Counted from the stretch's first letter, positions 49,826 through 59,642 are shown. The stretch: 64,000 nucleotides of DNA from Paenibacillus sp. UNC499MF (GCF_900107975.1 NZ_FNVF01000001.1:230311-294310), one strand, 5' to 3'. Program-made: numbers and translations. The notes: generated from the letters alone by a model not told the origin.

Positions 49826-52096
49826 ATGGCTATCGAAGAGCGCGAAATGCGCATGAAGTCTGCTGAAGAGGGAGTATACCGCGGGTTCCGCAAAGGAAAG
49901 TGGCAGCACGGGATCGATGTCCGTGACTTTATCGAGCTTAACCTGACGCCTTATGAGGGAGACGAGGCTTTTCTTGCCCCTCCGACGGAAGATACGAAAG
50001 CGCTGTGGGAAGTCGTCAAGGAGTTGACCCGTCGCGAAAGGGAGCAGGGAGGCGTGCTCGATGTGGACGTGAACACCGTGTCCACGATCGTGTCTCACGC
50101 TCCGGGCTATCTCGATAAAGACAGGGAGCGGGTAGTCGGGCTCCAGACGGATGAGCCGTTCAAGCGCTCCGTGCAGCCGTTCGGCGGCATCCGGATGATG
50201 GAGGATGCCTGCGAAGCTTACGGCTTCAAGCTGCCGGAAGACATGGTCCGGCTGTTCACGGACATCCGCAAGACGCATAACCAGGGCGTGTTCGACGCCT
50301 ACACGAGCGACATGCGGGCCGCCAGAAAAGCCGGCATCATCACGGGCCTGCCGGACGCATACGGGCGCGGACGGATCATCGGCGATTACCGCAGAGTGGC
50401 GCTGTACGGCATCGACGCCCTCGTGACGGATAAGAAGAAGGATCTCCTTCTTCTCGAAGTGGATGCGATCACGGAGGATGTTATCCGTGCCCGCGAGGAG
50501 CTGTCCGAGCAGATCCGGGCGCTCGGCGAGCTGAAGAAGATGGCGGCCGATCACGGCTTTGATATCTCGGGGCCGGCCGCCGATGCCGGCGAAGCGTTCC
50601 AGTGGCTGTATTTCGCCTACCTGGCGGCGATCAAGGAACAGAACGGTGCGGCCATGAGTCTGGGACGGGTGTCCTCTTTCCTCGATATTTATATCGAAAG
50701 AGACCTCCGCGAAGGAACTTTGACCGAAACGCAGGCGCAGGAGCTGGTCGATCATTTCGTCATGAAGCTGCGGATTGTGAAATTCCTGCGTACGCCGGAT
50801 TATAACGAGCTGTTCAGCGGGGACCCCACCTGGGTAACCGAATCCATCGGGGGCATGTCCCTGTCGGGCCGGACCCGCGTAACGAAGAGCTCCATGCGGT
50901 TTCTTCATACGCTGTATAACCTGGGTCCGGCTCCCGAGCCTAACTTGACGGTGCTCTGGTCCGAGCAGCTGCCGGAGGCGTTCAAGAAATACTGCGCCAA
51001 AGTTTCGATCGAAACGAGCTCCATCCAGTACGAGAACGACGACCTGATGCGTCCTTTCTACGGCGACGATTACGGTATCGCCTGCTGCGTATCCGCCATG
51101 AAAATCGGCAAGCAGATGCAGTTCTTCGGAGCGCGGGCCAACCTGGCCAAAGCTCTCCTGTATGCCATCAACGGCGGCGTGGACGAGAAGCTGGGGATCC
51201 AGATCGGACCCGAAAGCGTGCCGGTTACGTCCGATGTGCTCGATTACGACGAGGTTATGCACAAATTCAAGGGTGTCATGGAATGGCTGGCGAAGCTGTA
51301 TATGAACACGCTGAACGTGATTCACTATATGCATGACAAATACTGTTACGAGCGGATCGAAATGGCTCTGCACGACCGGGAAATCGTCCGTACGATGGCT
51401 TGCGGCATCGCGGGATTGTCCGTCGTCGCCGACTCGCTGAGCGCGATCAAATACGCCAAAGTGCGCCCGGTCCGCAACGAGAAGGGAATCGCCACCGACT
51501 TCGAAATCGAAGGCGACTACCCGATGTACGGCAACAATGACGACCGTGTCGATTCCATCGCCGTTTCGCTCGTCGAAGCGTTCATGGGCATGATCCGCAA
51601 GCACAAGGCGTACCGGGATGCGGTTCCGACCCAATCGGTCCTGACCATTACGTCCAACGTCGTCTACGGCAAAAAAACCGGCTCCACGCCGGACGGCCGC
51701 AAAGCGGGCGAACCGTTCGCGCCGGGTGCGAATCCGATGCACGGACGCGACCGCAAAGGCGCCCTGGCCTCGCTCGGCTCCGTCGCCAAACTGCCTTACG
51801 AGCACAGCCTGGACGGTATCTCGAACACGTTCTCGATCGTGCCCAAAGCGCTCGGCAAAGAGCCGCAGACGCGCAAAGACAATCTCGTCCATATGCTGGA
51901 CGGCTACTTCGAAAACGGAGCGCACCATCTCAACGTGAACGTATTCGACCGGCAGCAGCTCCTGGATGCGATGGAGCATCCCGAACAGTACCCGCAGCTC
52001 ACCATCCGGGTATCGGGTTATGCGGTCAACTTTATCAAACTCACCCGCGAGCAGCAGCTCGACGTTATTAACCGGACGTTCCACGGCGCCATGTAA
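49826..52096 (+). CDS. pflB: Formate C-acetyltransferase (pyruvate formate-lyase)
   Basis: PflB (756 residues) cleaves pyruvate with CoA to acetyl-CoA and formate by a glycyl-radical mechanism, under anoxia. The adjacent catalytic cysteines are Cys420-Cys421 (GIACCVSAM) and the radical glycine is Gly731 in RVSGYAVNF. Substrate-pocket segments [14 protein letters not shown] and NPMHGRD are typical. ATG 49826 has AAGGAGGGAAC upstream. It feeds acetyl-CoA to AdhE encoded upstream and depends on PflA encoded downstream. Confidence 0.97.
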   Translation: MAIEEREMRMKSAEEGVYRGFRKGKWQHGIDVRDFIELNLTPYEGDEAFLAPPTEDTKALWEVVKELTRREREQGGVLDVDVNTVSTIVSHAPGYLDKDRERVVGLQTDEPFKRSVQPFGGIRMMEDACEAYGFKLPEDMVRLFTDIRKTHNQGVFDAYTSDMRAARKAGIITGLPDAYGRGRIIGDYRRVALYGIDALVTDKKKDLLLLEVDAITEDVIRAREELSEQIRALGELKKMAADHGFDISGPAADAGEAFQWLYFAYLAAIKEQNGAAMSLGRVSSFLDIYIERDLREGTLTETQAQELVDHFVMKLRIVKFLRTPDYNELFSGDPTWVTESIGGMSLSGRTRVTKSSMRFLHTLYNLGPAPEPNLTVLWSEQLPEAFKKYCAKVSIETSSIQYENDDLMRPFYGDDYGIACCVSAMKIGKQMQFFGARANLAKALLYAINGGVDEKLGIQIGPESVPVTSDVLDYDEVMHKFKGVMEWLAKLYMNTLNVIHYMHDKYCYERIEMALHDREIVRTMACGIAGLSVVADSLSAIKYAKVRPVRNEKGIATDFEIEGDYPMYGNNDDRVDSIAVSLVEAFMGMIRKHKAYRDAVPTQSVLTITSNVVYGKKTGSTPDGRKAGEPFAPGANPMHGRDRKGALASLGSVAKLPYEHSLDGISNTFSIVPKALGKEPQTRKDNLVHMLDGYFENGAHHLNVNVFDRQQLLDAMEHPEQYPQLTIRVSGYAVNFIKLTREQQLDVINRTFHGAM

Positions 52097-52137
52097 CGAG
52101 GGACCGGGGCACGCCGAAGCAAAGGACGTGTGTAGTC

Positions 52138-52896
52138 ATGAAAGGCAGAATCCATTCCATCGAAACGTTCGGCACGGTAGACGGCCCCGGTATCCGGTTT
52201 GTTCTCTTCATGCAGGGCTGCGCCCTGCAGTGCGGCTACTGTCACAATCCCGATACGTGGGACACCTGCGGAGGACGGACGGTGACCGTCGATGAAATCC
52301 TCTCCGAAATGGAGCCCTATCTTCCGTACTACCGGAAGTCGGGCGGGGGGATCACCGTAACGGGAGGAGAGCCGACGCTGCAGGCGTCGTTTGTCGCGGA
52401 GCTTTTCAAAGCGTGCAAGGAACGCTTCGGCGTGAACACGGCGCTGGACTCTTCCGGCTTTTGCGAGACGGGCCACGAGCATGTCCGCGAGCTTTTTGAA
52501 GAAACGGACCTGGTCCTGCTCGATCTGAAAATGATGGACCGCGACAAGCATATCGCGCTGACGAGCCAGCCCAACGACAAGATCCTGCGCACGGCGCGCT
52601 GGCTTTCCGATCACGGCAGGCCGATGTGGATCCGGCGGGTGCTCGTTCCCGGCATGACGGATACGGAAGACGAGCTGGAGCGGCTCGGTTCCTTTCTCGG
52701 CAATCTGGCGACCGTCGAAAAATTCGAGCTCCTTCCTTATCACCGGATGGGAACCTATAAATGGGATCTTCTTCAGCGGGAATATCCGCTTAAAGACGCC
52801 CGCACGCCGACGGAAGAAGAAGTCGCGAGAGCGTATGAGCTTATCGGGCGTGCGCGAAGCCGGAAATTTTTGCAGGAAAGCTGCCAGTCTCTCTAA
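52138..52896 (+). CDS. pflA: Pyruvate formate-lyase activating enzyme
   Basis: PflA (252 residues) is the radical-SAM enzyme that makes the glycyl radical on PflB. The cluster-binding motif is CALQCGYC with Cys28, Cys32 and Cys35; further features are FGTVDGPGIRFVLFMQGC, VTGGEPTLQ (the GGE motif) and LPYHRMGTYKW. It begins 41 bases after pflB and is followed by a terminator, closing the fermentation operon. Confidence 0.96.
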   Translation: MKGRIHSIETFGTVDGPGIRFVLFMQGCALQCGYCHNPDTWDTCGGRTVTVDEILSEMEPYLPYYRKSGGGITVTGGEPTLQASFVAELFKACKERFGVNTALDSSGFCETGHEHVRELFEETDLVLLDLKMMDRDKHIALTSQPNDKILRTARWLSDHGRPMWIRRVLVPGMTDTEDELERLGSFLGNLATVEKFELLPYHRMGTYKWDLLQREYPLKDARTPTEEEVARAYELIGRARSRKFLQESCQSL

Positions 52897-52935
52897 AAAA
52901 TTGGGCTTTACAGGAAATAAAACTTCTACTATATT

Positions 52936-52968
52936 AAAGCTTTCGGCCTTTGTGCCGGAAGCTTTTTT
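52936..52968 (+). terminator. Terminator after pflA
   Basis: AAAGCTTTCGGC (52936-52947) with GCCGGAAGCTTT (52954-52965), then T-run. Confidence 0.9.
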
Positions 52969-53224
52969 CGTCATGCTTGTACATTTTTTTACAATTGTGC
53001 CGGCGGCGTAACGTCTTCTTTGTTCAAATGTAATGGTTTCGTAACTACTTGTGTCGAAAGTTGGAGTACACTTAGGGTAAGGTAACACGTTGAAGGGAAC
53101 GGACCCGGGGAATACAGGAGAAGACGCGATGCCGCGTCTGTCGTTCCTATGTGCTGGAAATCATAGACAGGCTGGTAGGTTCATAGAAATCGGCCGAGGA
53201 AACAAATGGGAGATGGAAGGAATC
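52969..53224 (+). other. Long leader of the deacetylase gene
   Basis: About 250 bp with no gene. It contains a perfect hairpin AGACGCG-ATGC-CGCGTCT (53122-53139) and an AT-rich part up to 53080 that probably holds the promoter; TTGTGT (53049-53054) with TAGGGT 18 bp on is a poor candidate. No known riboswitch was recognised. Confidence 0.45.
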
Positions 53225-54169
53225 ATGAAAAAAAGAAAAGTGTTCAGACTGCGCTATGTCCTGATGATAGCGCTGGGGTTGTTTATTGCATACAATGTCA
53301 GCCATGCATTGTTGACTAAGGAAGCGGCTTCGGGCTCCATCAAGGAAGAGACGGCGGCCACGCCAAGCCCGACGCCGGTGCCGACCGTGAAGGAACCGGA
53401 GAATACGCCCGACAAGAGCGCAAGTCCCGATCCGAGCAAGACGCCGGTGCCGACGCGCAAGCCCGATCCTACTCCGACACCGACGGCAACGCCCACGCCG
53501 ACCCCTACGCCGCAGACGACACAACCTCCGGAGGGAGGCGGATCGGCAAACACGGCTTCGCCGATCTATTCCGTTCACACCAAGAATAAACTCGTGGCGC
53601 TGACGTTCGACGACGGTCCGGATCTGCACTGGACGCCGCAGGTTCTGGAAGTACTGAGCAAGTACAACGCGAAAGCGACGTTCTTCCTGGTCGGACGCCA
53701 GGTCGACAAATATCCCGATATGGTGAAGCGGATCGAGGCCGAAGGCCACGCGATCGGCAACCATACGTGGAGTCACGCCCAGCTGCCCAAGCTGACGCCC
53801 GAGCAGGCCCGTGAACAGATGACGAGCACGGACGAAGCGCTGAAGAGAGCGCTCGGCAAGGGAACCTACCTGTTCCGTGCCCCGTACGGCGCCGTCAACG
53901 ATAACGTCAAAGCGGTAGCCGCCCAGCAGGGGCAGCTTATCATCGGCTGGTCGATCGACACGAAAGACTGGGCCGGTAATACGCCGGATCAGATTATGAA
54001 CAATGTGAAACAGCATATTCATCCCGGCAGCATCATCCTGCAGCACAGCTTCGGAGGCAAAGGCGGGGACCTCAGCAATACCGTGGAGGCGACCCGGAGA
54101 ATTTGCGAGTATCTGCAGGCTCAGGGCTATCAGTTTGTTACCGTGCCGGAATTGTTGGCCGCGAAATAA
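53225..54169 (+). CDS. Polysaccharide deacetylase (NodB/CE4) family protein
   Basis: A 314-residue membrane-anchored or secreted deacetylase. One N-terminal hydrophobic segment (about 10-28) is followed by a Thr/Pro-rich linker (about 40-105, TPTPT-type) and the NodB domain: TFDDGP at 127-132, zinc ligands H180 and H184 in NHTWSH, FRAPYGAVND, and GWSIDTKDW. The usual final HD or HxxGG motif reads LQHSFGGKGG, still supplying a His. It probably deacetylates peptidoglycan or another N-acetyl glycan outside the membrane. ATG 53225 has GGAAGG upstream. Confidence 0.88.
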   Translation: MKKRKVFRLRYVLMIALGLFIAYNVSHALLTKEAASGSIKEETAATPSPTPVPTVKEPENTPDKSASPDPSKTPVPTRKPDPTPTPTATPTPTPTPQTTQPPEGGGSANTASPIYSVHTKNKLVALTFDDGPDLHWTPQVLEVLSKYNAKATFFLVGRQVDKYPDMVKRIEAEGHAIGNHTWSHAQLPKLTPEQAREQMTSTDEALKRALGKGTYLFRAPYGAVNDNVKAVAAQQGQLIIGWSIDTKDWAGNTPDQIMNNVKQHIHPGSIILQHSFGGKGGDLSNTVEATRRICEYLQAQGYQFVTVPELLAAK

Positions 54170-54222
54170 GGAAGTGCCCCGGTAGCGGCTTTGCGGAAGG
54201 CTGCCGAACCGGCGGAAGCGCG

Positions 54223-54260
54223 CCGTCCATGCCGTATTTGCCGGCATCGGACGGTTTTTT
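54223..54260 (+). terminator. Terminator after the deacetylase gene
   Basis: CCGTCC-ATGCCG pairs with CGGCAT-C-GGACGG, then six T. Confidence 0.9.
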
Positions 54261-54307
54261 CGTTCGCGTTCATGCAGAATTTTCAGGTCCTGCTTCCGGG
54301 ACAGCTT

Positions 54308-54316
54308 TGATATAAT
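54308..54316 (+). promoter_or_regulatory. Extended -10 of the lipoprotein-TCS operon
   Basis: TGATATAAT, a perfect extended -10 with consensus TATAAT; the -35 region is poor. Confidence 0.6.
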
Positions 54317-54344
54317 GGTACCAGCACTAGAAAAGGGGAATGTC

Positions 54345-55754
54345 ATGAAGAGAAGAATCAAATGGATACCGCGACCGGCAGCGGGCCTGCTGACGGCCGG
54401 ACTCTCCATGCTGCTGCTCAGCGGCTGCCAGCTCATATCTTCTTCTCCCGCCGCTTTGCTGAAGGCTCCGGCCATGAGCTCAAGCCTGTATCAGCTCAAA
54501 GAGGCGGTGACCCACTATCTGCCTCCGGGCGCGGTGCTCAACACGCCGCTCAAGCTGCCCGACAACTCGGCGGCCGGCCCGATTTACCAGGTGGACCTTA
54601 ACGGGGACAGCCAGAAGGAGGCCGTCGCCTTTTATAGGCTGCAGAAGAACGAGTTTGAACTGGGGGCCCTCATTCTCGAACAAGTGAACGAAGAATGGCG
54701 GAAGGTCACCGATATTCATGAGCTCGGCAGAGAAATCGACCGCGTCGACTTCGTGGACGTTACGGGAGACGGGGCTCCGGAAATGCTCGTGGGCTGGAGT
54801 GCCGGAGAGGCCGTTAACCTCAACAAGGAATTGTTCGTTTATTCCATGAAAGGCTCGGTGGTGAGCCAGATGGAGAAAATACCGTACACCGAGATCGCGA
54901 TCGGCGATCTGACCGGCGACGAAGTGCCTGAAGTGGCCGCCCTGCTTCTGGACCGCGACAAGCTGGACGCTTCCGCTTCTTTATACTCGTTCAAGAACGG
55001 GGAGAAGAAGCTGATGCAGAAGCTGCCCATGGACGGCGGCGTCAATGGTTACTACCAGGTCGTGATCGGCAAAGCGACCGACTCGCAGAACGGGATTTTC
55101 GTGGACGCGGGGCTGGGTGCCAATACGTCCTATACCTCTCTCCTGGTCTGGAACAACGGCAAACTGAAAGACGTTTTCAGTGCCAAGGACGAACAGGGGA
55201 ACGTTCAAACTTTCAAGGAATACAAAGGAAGATCGCAGGACGTCAACGGGGACGGTATTATGGAGATCGAGCTGCTCAAGATTCCTCCGTTTATCGAAAA
55301 CAGTAATCCGACCGATATGCCCTGGATTCACCAGTGGTACCAGTGGGACGGCGCGAACGGGCTCAAATGGGTACACGAAAATTACTACGATAACAATGTC
55401 ACGTACCGGTTTGATTTTCCCGAATCGTGGAGAGGCAAAATTACGCTGGAACGGTCCAAAAGCGATCGTGCCGACGGGTACACGACTTTTTATTATTTAA
55501 GCGCGAACCGCAAGGAAAAAGCGGAACTGCTGACCATCCGGTATTACCCGACGGAGCAGTGGGAGAACATGAAAAACGAGCTGCAGAAGAAGGAAATCGA
55601 CTTCGTGGAGCTTGATACGTCTTACGGACGCAAAACCGTGGCGTTTTTACCGGAGAAGCCGACGAACCTGTCCGTCAAATCCTTGCAGGAATATAACCAG
55701 ATGAAACTTGGATTGAAAGATATACAGGAGCGGCTGAAGCCGGTCTATTATTAG
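54345..55754 (+). CDS. Lipoprotein with FG-GAP-like Asp/Gly loops, linked to a two-component system
   Basis: A 469-residue exported lipoprotein with lipobox LLSGC (Cys28). Four loops of the DxNxDGxxE type recur: VDLNGDSQKEAV, VDVTGDGAPEML, GDLTGDEVPEVA and QDVNGDGIMEIE. They resemble calcium-binding FG-GAP/VCBS blades of a partial beta-propeller (about residues 80-320), followed by a C-terminal domain of about 130 residues. I do not recognise a named family. It is followed after 20 bases by a response regulator and then a histidine kinase, all one operon, so it may be an extracytoplasmic partner of the sensor. Confidence 0.8.
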   Translation: MKRRIKWIPRPAAGLLTAGLSMLLLSGCQLISSSPAALLKAPAMSSSLYQLKEAVTHYLPPGAVLNTPLKLPDNSAAGPIYQVDLNGDSQKEAVAFYRLQKNEFELGALILEQVNEEWRKVTDIHELGREIDRVDFVDVTGDGAPEMLVGWSAGEAVNLNKELFVYSMKGSVVSQMEKIPYTEIAIGDLTGDEVPEVAALLLDRDKLDASASLYSFKNGEKKLMQKLPMDGGVNGYYQVVIGKATDSQNGIFVDAGLGANTSYTSLLVWNNGKLKDVFSAKDEQGNVQTFKEYKGRSQDVNGDGIMEIELLKIPPFIENSNPTDMPWIHQWYQWDGANGLKWVHENYYDNNVTYRFDFPESWRGKITLERSKSDRADGYTTFYYLSANRKEKAELLTIRYYPTEQWENMKNELQKKEIDFVELDTSYGRKTVAFLPEKPTNLSVKSLQEYNQMKLGLKDIQERLKPVYY

Positions 55755-55774
55755 AGAAGGGGAGGGAGACCGGA

Positions 55775-56491
55775 ATGAGAGTACTGATTTTGGAAGATGA
55801 AGAATCGATCCGAGGATTTATCCGGATTAATCTTAAACGCAACGATATTGATGTTACGGAGGCGGCGACGGGCGAGGAAGCCCTCCAGCTTGTAAAGGAT
55901 GAAGGCCCTTTTCACATCGCCATTCTGGACGTTATGCTCCCGACTCAATTATCGGGATTCGACGTGTGCGCCCAGCTGCGGAAGATGTACCCGAAAATGG
56001 GCATCATCATGCTGACCGCGAAATCGCAGGATACGGACAAAGCCGAAGGGCTGGAGATCGGAGCGGACGATTACGTCACGAAGCCGTTCAGCCCGGTGGA
56101 GCTCATCGCGAGAATTAAGGCCCTGTACCGGAGGCTGGAAATTCCCGAGCAGGAATCGGTTAAACAGAGCCTGAGCTCCGGCATTTTTACGCTGCAATTG
56201 AAGGAGCGGAAACTGTTTAAGGGACGGGCCGAAATCGATATCACGCCGACCGAGTTTGCCATTCTGAAGCTGTTCATGGAACAGCCCGACCAGGGGATTT
56301 CCCGGGATGAAATTCTGGATGCCGTCTGGGGCAAGCACTTTGTCGGCGATTTAAAAATCGTGGACGTCAACATCCGCCGTATCCGTCAAAAAATCGAGGT
56401 AGATCCGTCGCACCCTGCACATATCGAAACCGTTTGGGGTTATGGGTACCTCTGGAAGAAGGAATCCGCCCTTGAGCAGCATAAGGAGTAA
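55775..56491 (+). CDS. OmpR/PhoB-family response regulator
   Basis: A 238-residue response regulator. The receiver domain has ILEDEES, the phosphorylation site Asp52 in AILDVMLP, MLTAKS and YVTKPFSP; the C-terminal winged helix contains DITPTEFAILKLF, DVNIRRIRQKIE and ETVWGYGYLW. Within the receiver, LPTQLSGFDV carries two more residues than the usual MLPGMDG loop. AGAAGGGGAGGG precedes the ATG. The gene overlaps the kinase start, ensuring coupled synthesis. Confidence 0.94.
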   Translation: MRVLILEDEESIRGFIRINLKRNDIDVTEAATGEEALQLVKDEGPFHIAILDVMLPTQLSGFDVCAQLRKMYPKMGIIMLTAKSQDTDKAEGLEIGADDYVTKPFSPVELIARIKALYRRLEIPEQESVKQSLSSGIFTLQLKERKLFKGRAEIDITPTEFAILKLFMEQPDQGISRDEILDAVWGKHFVGDLKIVDVNIRRIRQKIEVDPSHPAHIETVWGYGYLWKKESALEQHKE

Positions 56492-57878
56492 AGTCGTCTG
56501 GAATTTTTTGCTGATCATCGTATTTATTGTGCTGCTTCTCGGAGGCTTGTTTCTGGGAACCATCTATCAATACTATTACGGAAGCGCCCTGCAGGCGTTA
56601 AGCGAACGCGCCAAATTCACCGTCGACTACAATAACCGCTACAATTCGCTTTCTCCTCTCCAGGAGCGGGCCCGCAATATTTTAAAAGAGCTTGCGAAAG
56701 ACGAAATCAGCCGGGTCGAGGTCGTGGACCTTGAGGGCAACCTGATCCGGGATTCGTACGGATTCACCTCCAAGCGGAAAATCGATACGTCCGACGTCCA
56801 GTCCGCTCTGCTCGGAGAACCGGGCAAATGGATCGGATTGAATACGGATACCAAAGAGAGGATAATGGCACTGTCGTATCCGCTTAAAAACGGGGACCGG
56901 GTCGTCGGCGTCCTGCGTTATACGACCTCGATCGAACAGGTTGACCGTATGGTTATGCGGACCGCCTGGATTATTATCGGCATCGGGGTGGCCGTTATCC
57001 TCGTTTCGCTGGCGGTCAGCCTTCTTCTCGCGAACCGGATCGTACGGCCGATCCGCGAAGTTACGGATGTCGCCCAAAGCATGGCTCAGGGGGATTTTCA
57101 TAACAAGGCCGTCAAACGGCATGACGACGAGGTCGGACATCTTGCGGATACGCTCAATTACATGGCGGATGAAATTCTCCGCAACGACCGCCTGAAGAAC
57201 GAGTTCATCTCCTCGATTTCCCATGAGCTGCGGACGCCGCTGACGTCGATTAAAGGCTGGAGCGAGACGCTGGTTTCCGGGGATCTCAACGAGAAGGAAG
57301 AAACGCTCACGGGACTTTCCGTCATCTCCAAAGAAACGGACCGTCTGATCGGGCTGGTTGAAGATCTCCTTGATTTCTCCAAGCTCCAGTCCGGCAATAT
57401 GAAAATGCACCGCGAACCGGTGGACGTCAACCGTCTCGTAAAAGATATTTACCAGCAGTTCGCGGGGAACTGCCAGAGACGCAGAATGGAGCTGCAAATT
57501 TCTCTCGCGGAGAACAGCCTTTACGTTTTCGGGGATCAGAACCGGCTCAAGCAGGTATTGATCAACTTGCTTGACAATGCGATGAAATTTACGCAGGAAA
57601 ACGGGGTCATCCGCATCATGACCCGCGTGGAAGGCAGCCAGGTGCAGCTGATCGTGGAAGATGAGGGTGAAGGGATTTCGCCGGAAGCCGTGAAGTATGT
57701 GACGGAGAAGTTTTACAAGGCGGATAACCGGCAGCCGGGCAGCGGCCTCGGCCTGTCAATCTGCCAGGAAATCGCCCAACTGCACGGAGGAACGCTGCAG
57801 GTCACGAGCGAGCTCGGCCAGGGAACGATCGTAACCGTCGAGCTGCCGCGCATGCCGGAAGAAGAGAAAGCCCTGTAA
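56472..57878 (+). CDS. Sensor histidine kinase
   Basis: A 468-residue membrane kinase with two transmembrane helices (about 9-30 and 165-190), an extracytoplasmic PAS/CACHE-sized region between them, a HAMP domain (NRIVRPIREVTDVAQSMAQG), a DHp domain with phospho-acceptor His251 in SSISHELRTPL, and an ATPase domain with NLLDNAMKFT, DEGEGIS and GSGLGLSICQEI. I favour the TTG at 56472 (AGAAGGA upstream, 20-base overlap with the regulator gene); an ATG at 56442 is open but has no ribosome site. Cognate partner of the upstream regulator. Signal unknown. Confidence 0.92.
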   Translation: MSSIRSKVVWNFLLIIVFIVLLLGGLFLGTIYQYYYGSALQALSERAKFTVDYNNRYNSLSPLQERARNILKELAKDEISRVEVVDLEGNLIRDSYGFTSKRKIDTSDVQSALLGEPGKWIGLNTDTKERIMALSYPLKNGDRVVGVLRYTTSIEQVDRMVMRTAWIIIGIGVAVILVSLAVSLLLANRIVRPIREVTDVAQSMAQGDFHNKAVKRHDDEVGHLADTLNYMADEILRNDRLKNEFISSISHELRTPLTSIKGWSETLVSGDLNEKEETLTGLSVISKETDRLIGLVEDLLDFSKLQSGNMKMHREPVDVNRLVKDIYQQFAGNCQRRRMELQISLAENSLYVFGDQNRLKQVLINLLDNAMKFTQENGVIRIMTRVEGSQVQLIVEDEGEGISPEAVKYVTEKFYKADNRQPGSGLGLSICQEIAQLHGGTLQVTSELGQGTIVTVELPRMPEEEKAL

Positions 57879-58223
57879 AGGGCAGTGTGAGGTCTCACTC
57901 CGGGCTAATCTGTGAGCGGGCCGGCGTAAGCCGGACTCGCCTGGAGCGTCCTGTGAGGGGCTGCTGCAAGGCGGATTCACTCGTGCCGCTTTGCGGGGAA
58001 CGCAGGCATAAGCGGCGCGGGCGCTCCTTCCCAAAAGCCGCCGCGGCAAGCTTGGGCTGATCTGCGCCCAGGCAGCACAGGTACCCGACGCAAAGCCGGG
58101 GCGAAAGCGCACCGCCGCCGAAGCCCGTCCGGCGGCGGCACAGGGCTTCTACGGTATTTCCCGTACTCAGTCATGTTCAGCTCAGGCATTATACGAGGCG
58201 GAGTATACATACAGTTTCATGCT
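57879..58223. other. GC-rich intergenic stretch
   Basis: About 345 bp without any supported gene. It contains many small inverted repeats from G/C-rich words (for example GCCGGCGTAAGCCGG near 57920) and ends in a more AT-rich part with CATACAGT (58208-58215). No ribosome site with a convincing frame was found on either strand. Confidence 0.5.
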
Positions 58224-58253
58224 AAGACCCGGCACAACTGCCGGGTCTTTTTT
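58224..58253 (+). terminator. Terminator in the gap after the kinase gene
   Basis: AAGACCCGGCA pairs perfectly with TGCCGGGTCTT around CAAC, followed by T-run. It lies about 345 bp after the kinase stop, so either the TCS mRNA has a long 3' end or a separate RNA ends here. Confidence 0.9.
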
Positions 58254-58438
58254 GCCGTTCACGCTGCAGGTGAGATGGGCCATAGCTTACTGTCGGGATT
58301 GCCGCCGTGTCTTAATTCTTTTTTTACCGGATAGCGGAGCCGCATGTAAAAAACAGCTATGAATGATTGTTTCCCGGTTAATCCGGACCGCTTCCTGTTA
58401 GACTGGGAAGCAGACAGGATGAAAGGTGTGTTTACGGA

Positions 58439-59515
58439 TTGAATTTAACTGAACTGGGCTGGAACGAAGAGCTCCGGCAAGCTTTGACGAATATGTCCGC
58501 GGAAGGTCTCACGGCAGGCCGCGTCGCGCTTGAACATAAAAGAATGTACCGGATCAAAACCGGCTCCGGCGAGGTGCTCGCCGAGGTATCGGGCAGCATG
58601 CGCTACCAGGCGCGCAGCCGGGTAGATTACCCTGCGGTCGGCGACTGGGTGGCTTTAAGCGTCCGCGAGGAAGAGGGCCGCGCCACGATTCACGGCGTTC
58701 TGCCGAGAAAAAGCATGTTCGTCCGCAAAGTGGCGGGCAACGTGAACGAAGAGCAGATTGTCGCCTCGAATGTCGATGTCCTCTTCCTTGTTAACGCGCT
58801 TAACGGGGATTATAATCTCCGCCGGCTGGAGCGTTACCTCGTCATGGCATGGGAGAGCGGCGCCTCTCCCGTCATCATCCTCAGCAAGGCGGACTTGTGC
58901 GCCTCGCCCGAGGAAGTGGCCCTCCGAATCGCCGAGACGGAGGCCATAGCGCCGGGCGTACCCGTCCATGCCGTCAGCTCTCTCCTCGGCGAAGGAGTGG
59001 AGGGCCTCCAAGCCGCCTACCTCGGCATCGGCCGGACGGCCGCGGTCGCTGGTTCCTCCGGAGCGGGGAAGTCCACGCTCATCAACGCGCTGCTCGGCCG
59101 CGAGGCGATGGATACCGGCGCGATCCGCGAGGATGACGCCCGGGGCCGCCATACGACGACCCACCGCGAGCTGTTCCTGCTCCCCGGCGGAGGCGTGCTG
59201 ATCGACACGCCAGGCATGCGCGAGCTCCAGCTGTGGGATGCGGACAGCGGCCTGAGCCAGTCGTTCGACGATGTCGAGACGCTGGCGGCCTCCTGCCGCT
59301 TCCCGGACTGCCGCCACGGCAGCGAGCCGGGCTGCGCCGTGAGAGACGCCTTAGAAGACGGGACGCTGGACCGGGCGCGTTATGACAGCTATGTCAAACT
59401 GCAGAAGGAGCTTGCCTTCCTGGCCCGCAAGGAGAGCAAGGCTCTCCAGATGGCCGAGAAGGACAAGTGGAAGAAGCTTCACAAGGAAATGAGGCGCAAG
59501 CCCTCCAAGCCATAA
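58439..59515 (+). CDS. RsgA-type ribosome small-subunit-dependent GTPase
   Basis: A circularly permuted GTPase of 358 residues that helps mature the 30S subunit. An N-terminal OB-like domain precedes the G domain, whose motifs come in permuted order: G4 ILSKADL, then G1 GSSGAGKST from 205, G2 region with HTTTHRE, G3 DTPGMRE; the C-terminal zinc finger has Cys286, Cys291, His293 and Cys299. It is longer than Bacillus subtilis RsgA (298 residues) and not in the usual prkC neighbourhood, so it may be a second, YjeQ-like copy. Start is a TTG after AAAGGTG. Confidence 0.88.
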   Translation: MNLTELGWNEELRQALTNMSAEGLTAGRVALEHKRMYRIKTGSGEVLAEVSGSMRYQARSRVDYPAVGDWVALSVREEEGRATIHGVLPRKSMFVRKVAGNVNEEQIVASNVDVLFLVNALNGDYNLRRLERYLVMAWESGASPVIILSKADLCASPEEVALRIAETEAIAPGVPVHAVSSLLGEGVEGLQAAYLGIGRTAAVAGSSGAGKSTLINALLGREAMDTGAIREDDARGRHTTTHRELFLLPGGGVLIDTPGMRELQLWDADSGLSQSFDDVETLAASCRFPDCRHGSEPGCAVRDALEDGTLDRARYDSYVKLQKELAFLARKESKALQMAEKDKWKKLHKEMRRKPSKP

Positions 59516-59642
59516 AATTTGCGTATCCGGGTAAAATTAGCCCGTCCGGACACGACGCATCACCTCTAATTCAACTAAAATGCGGCGAATTAGTGGCCTT
59601 TTGCCCATCCGTGCATATGTTGAAGGCAGGAGGTGTTTGTTG

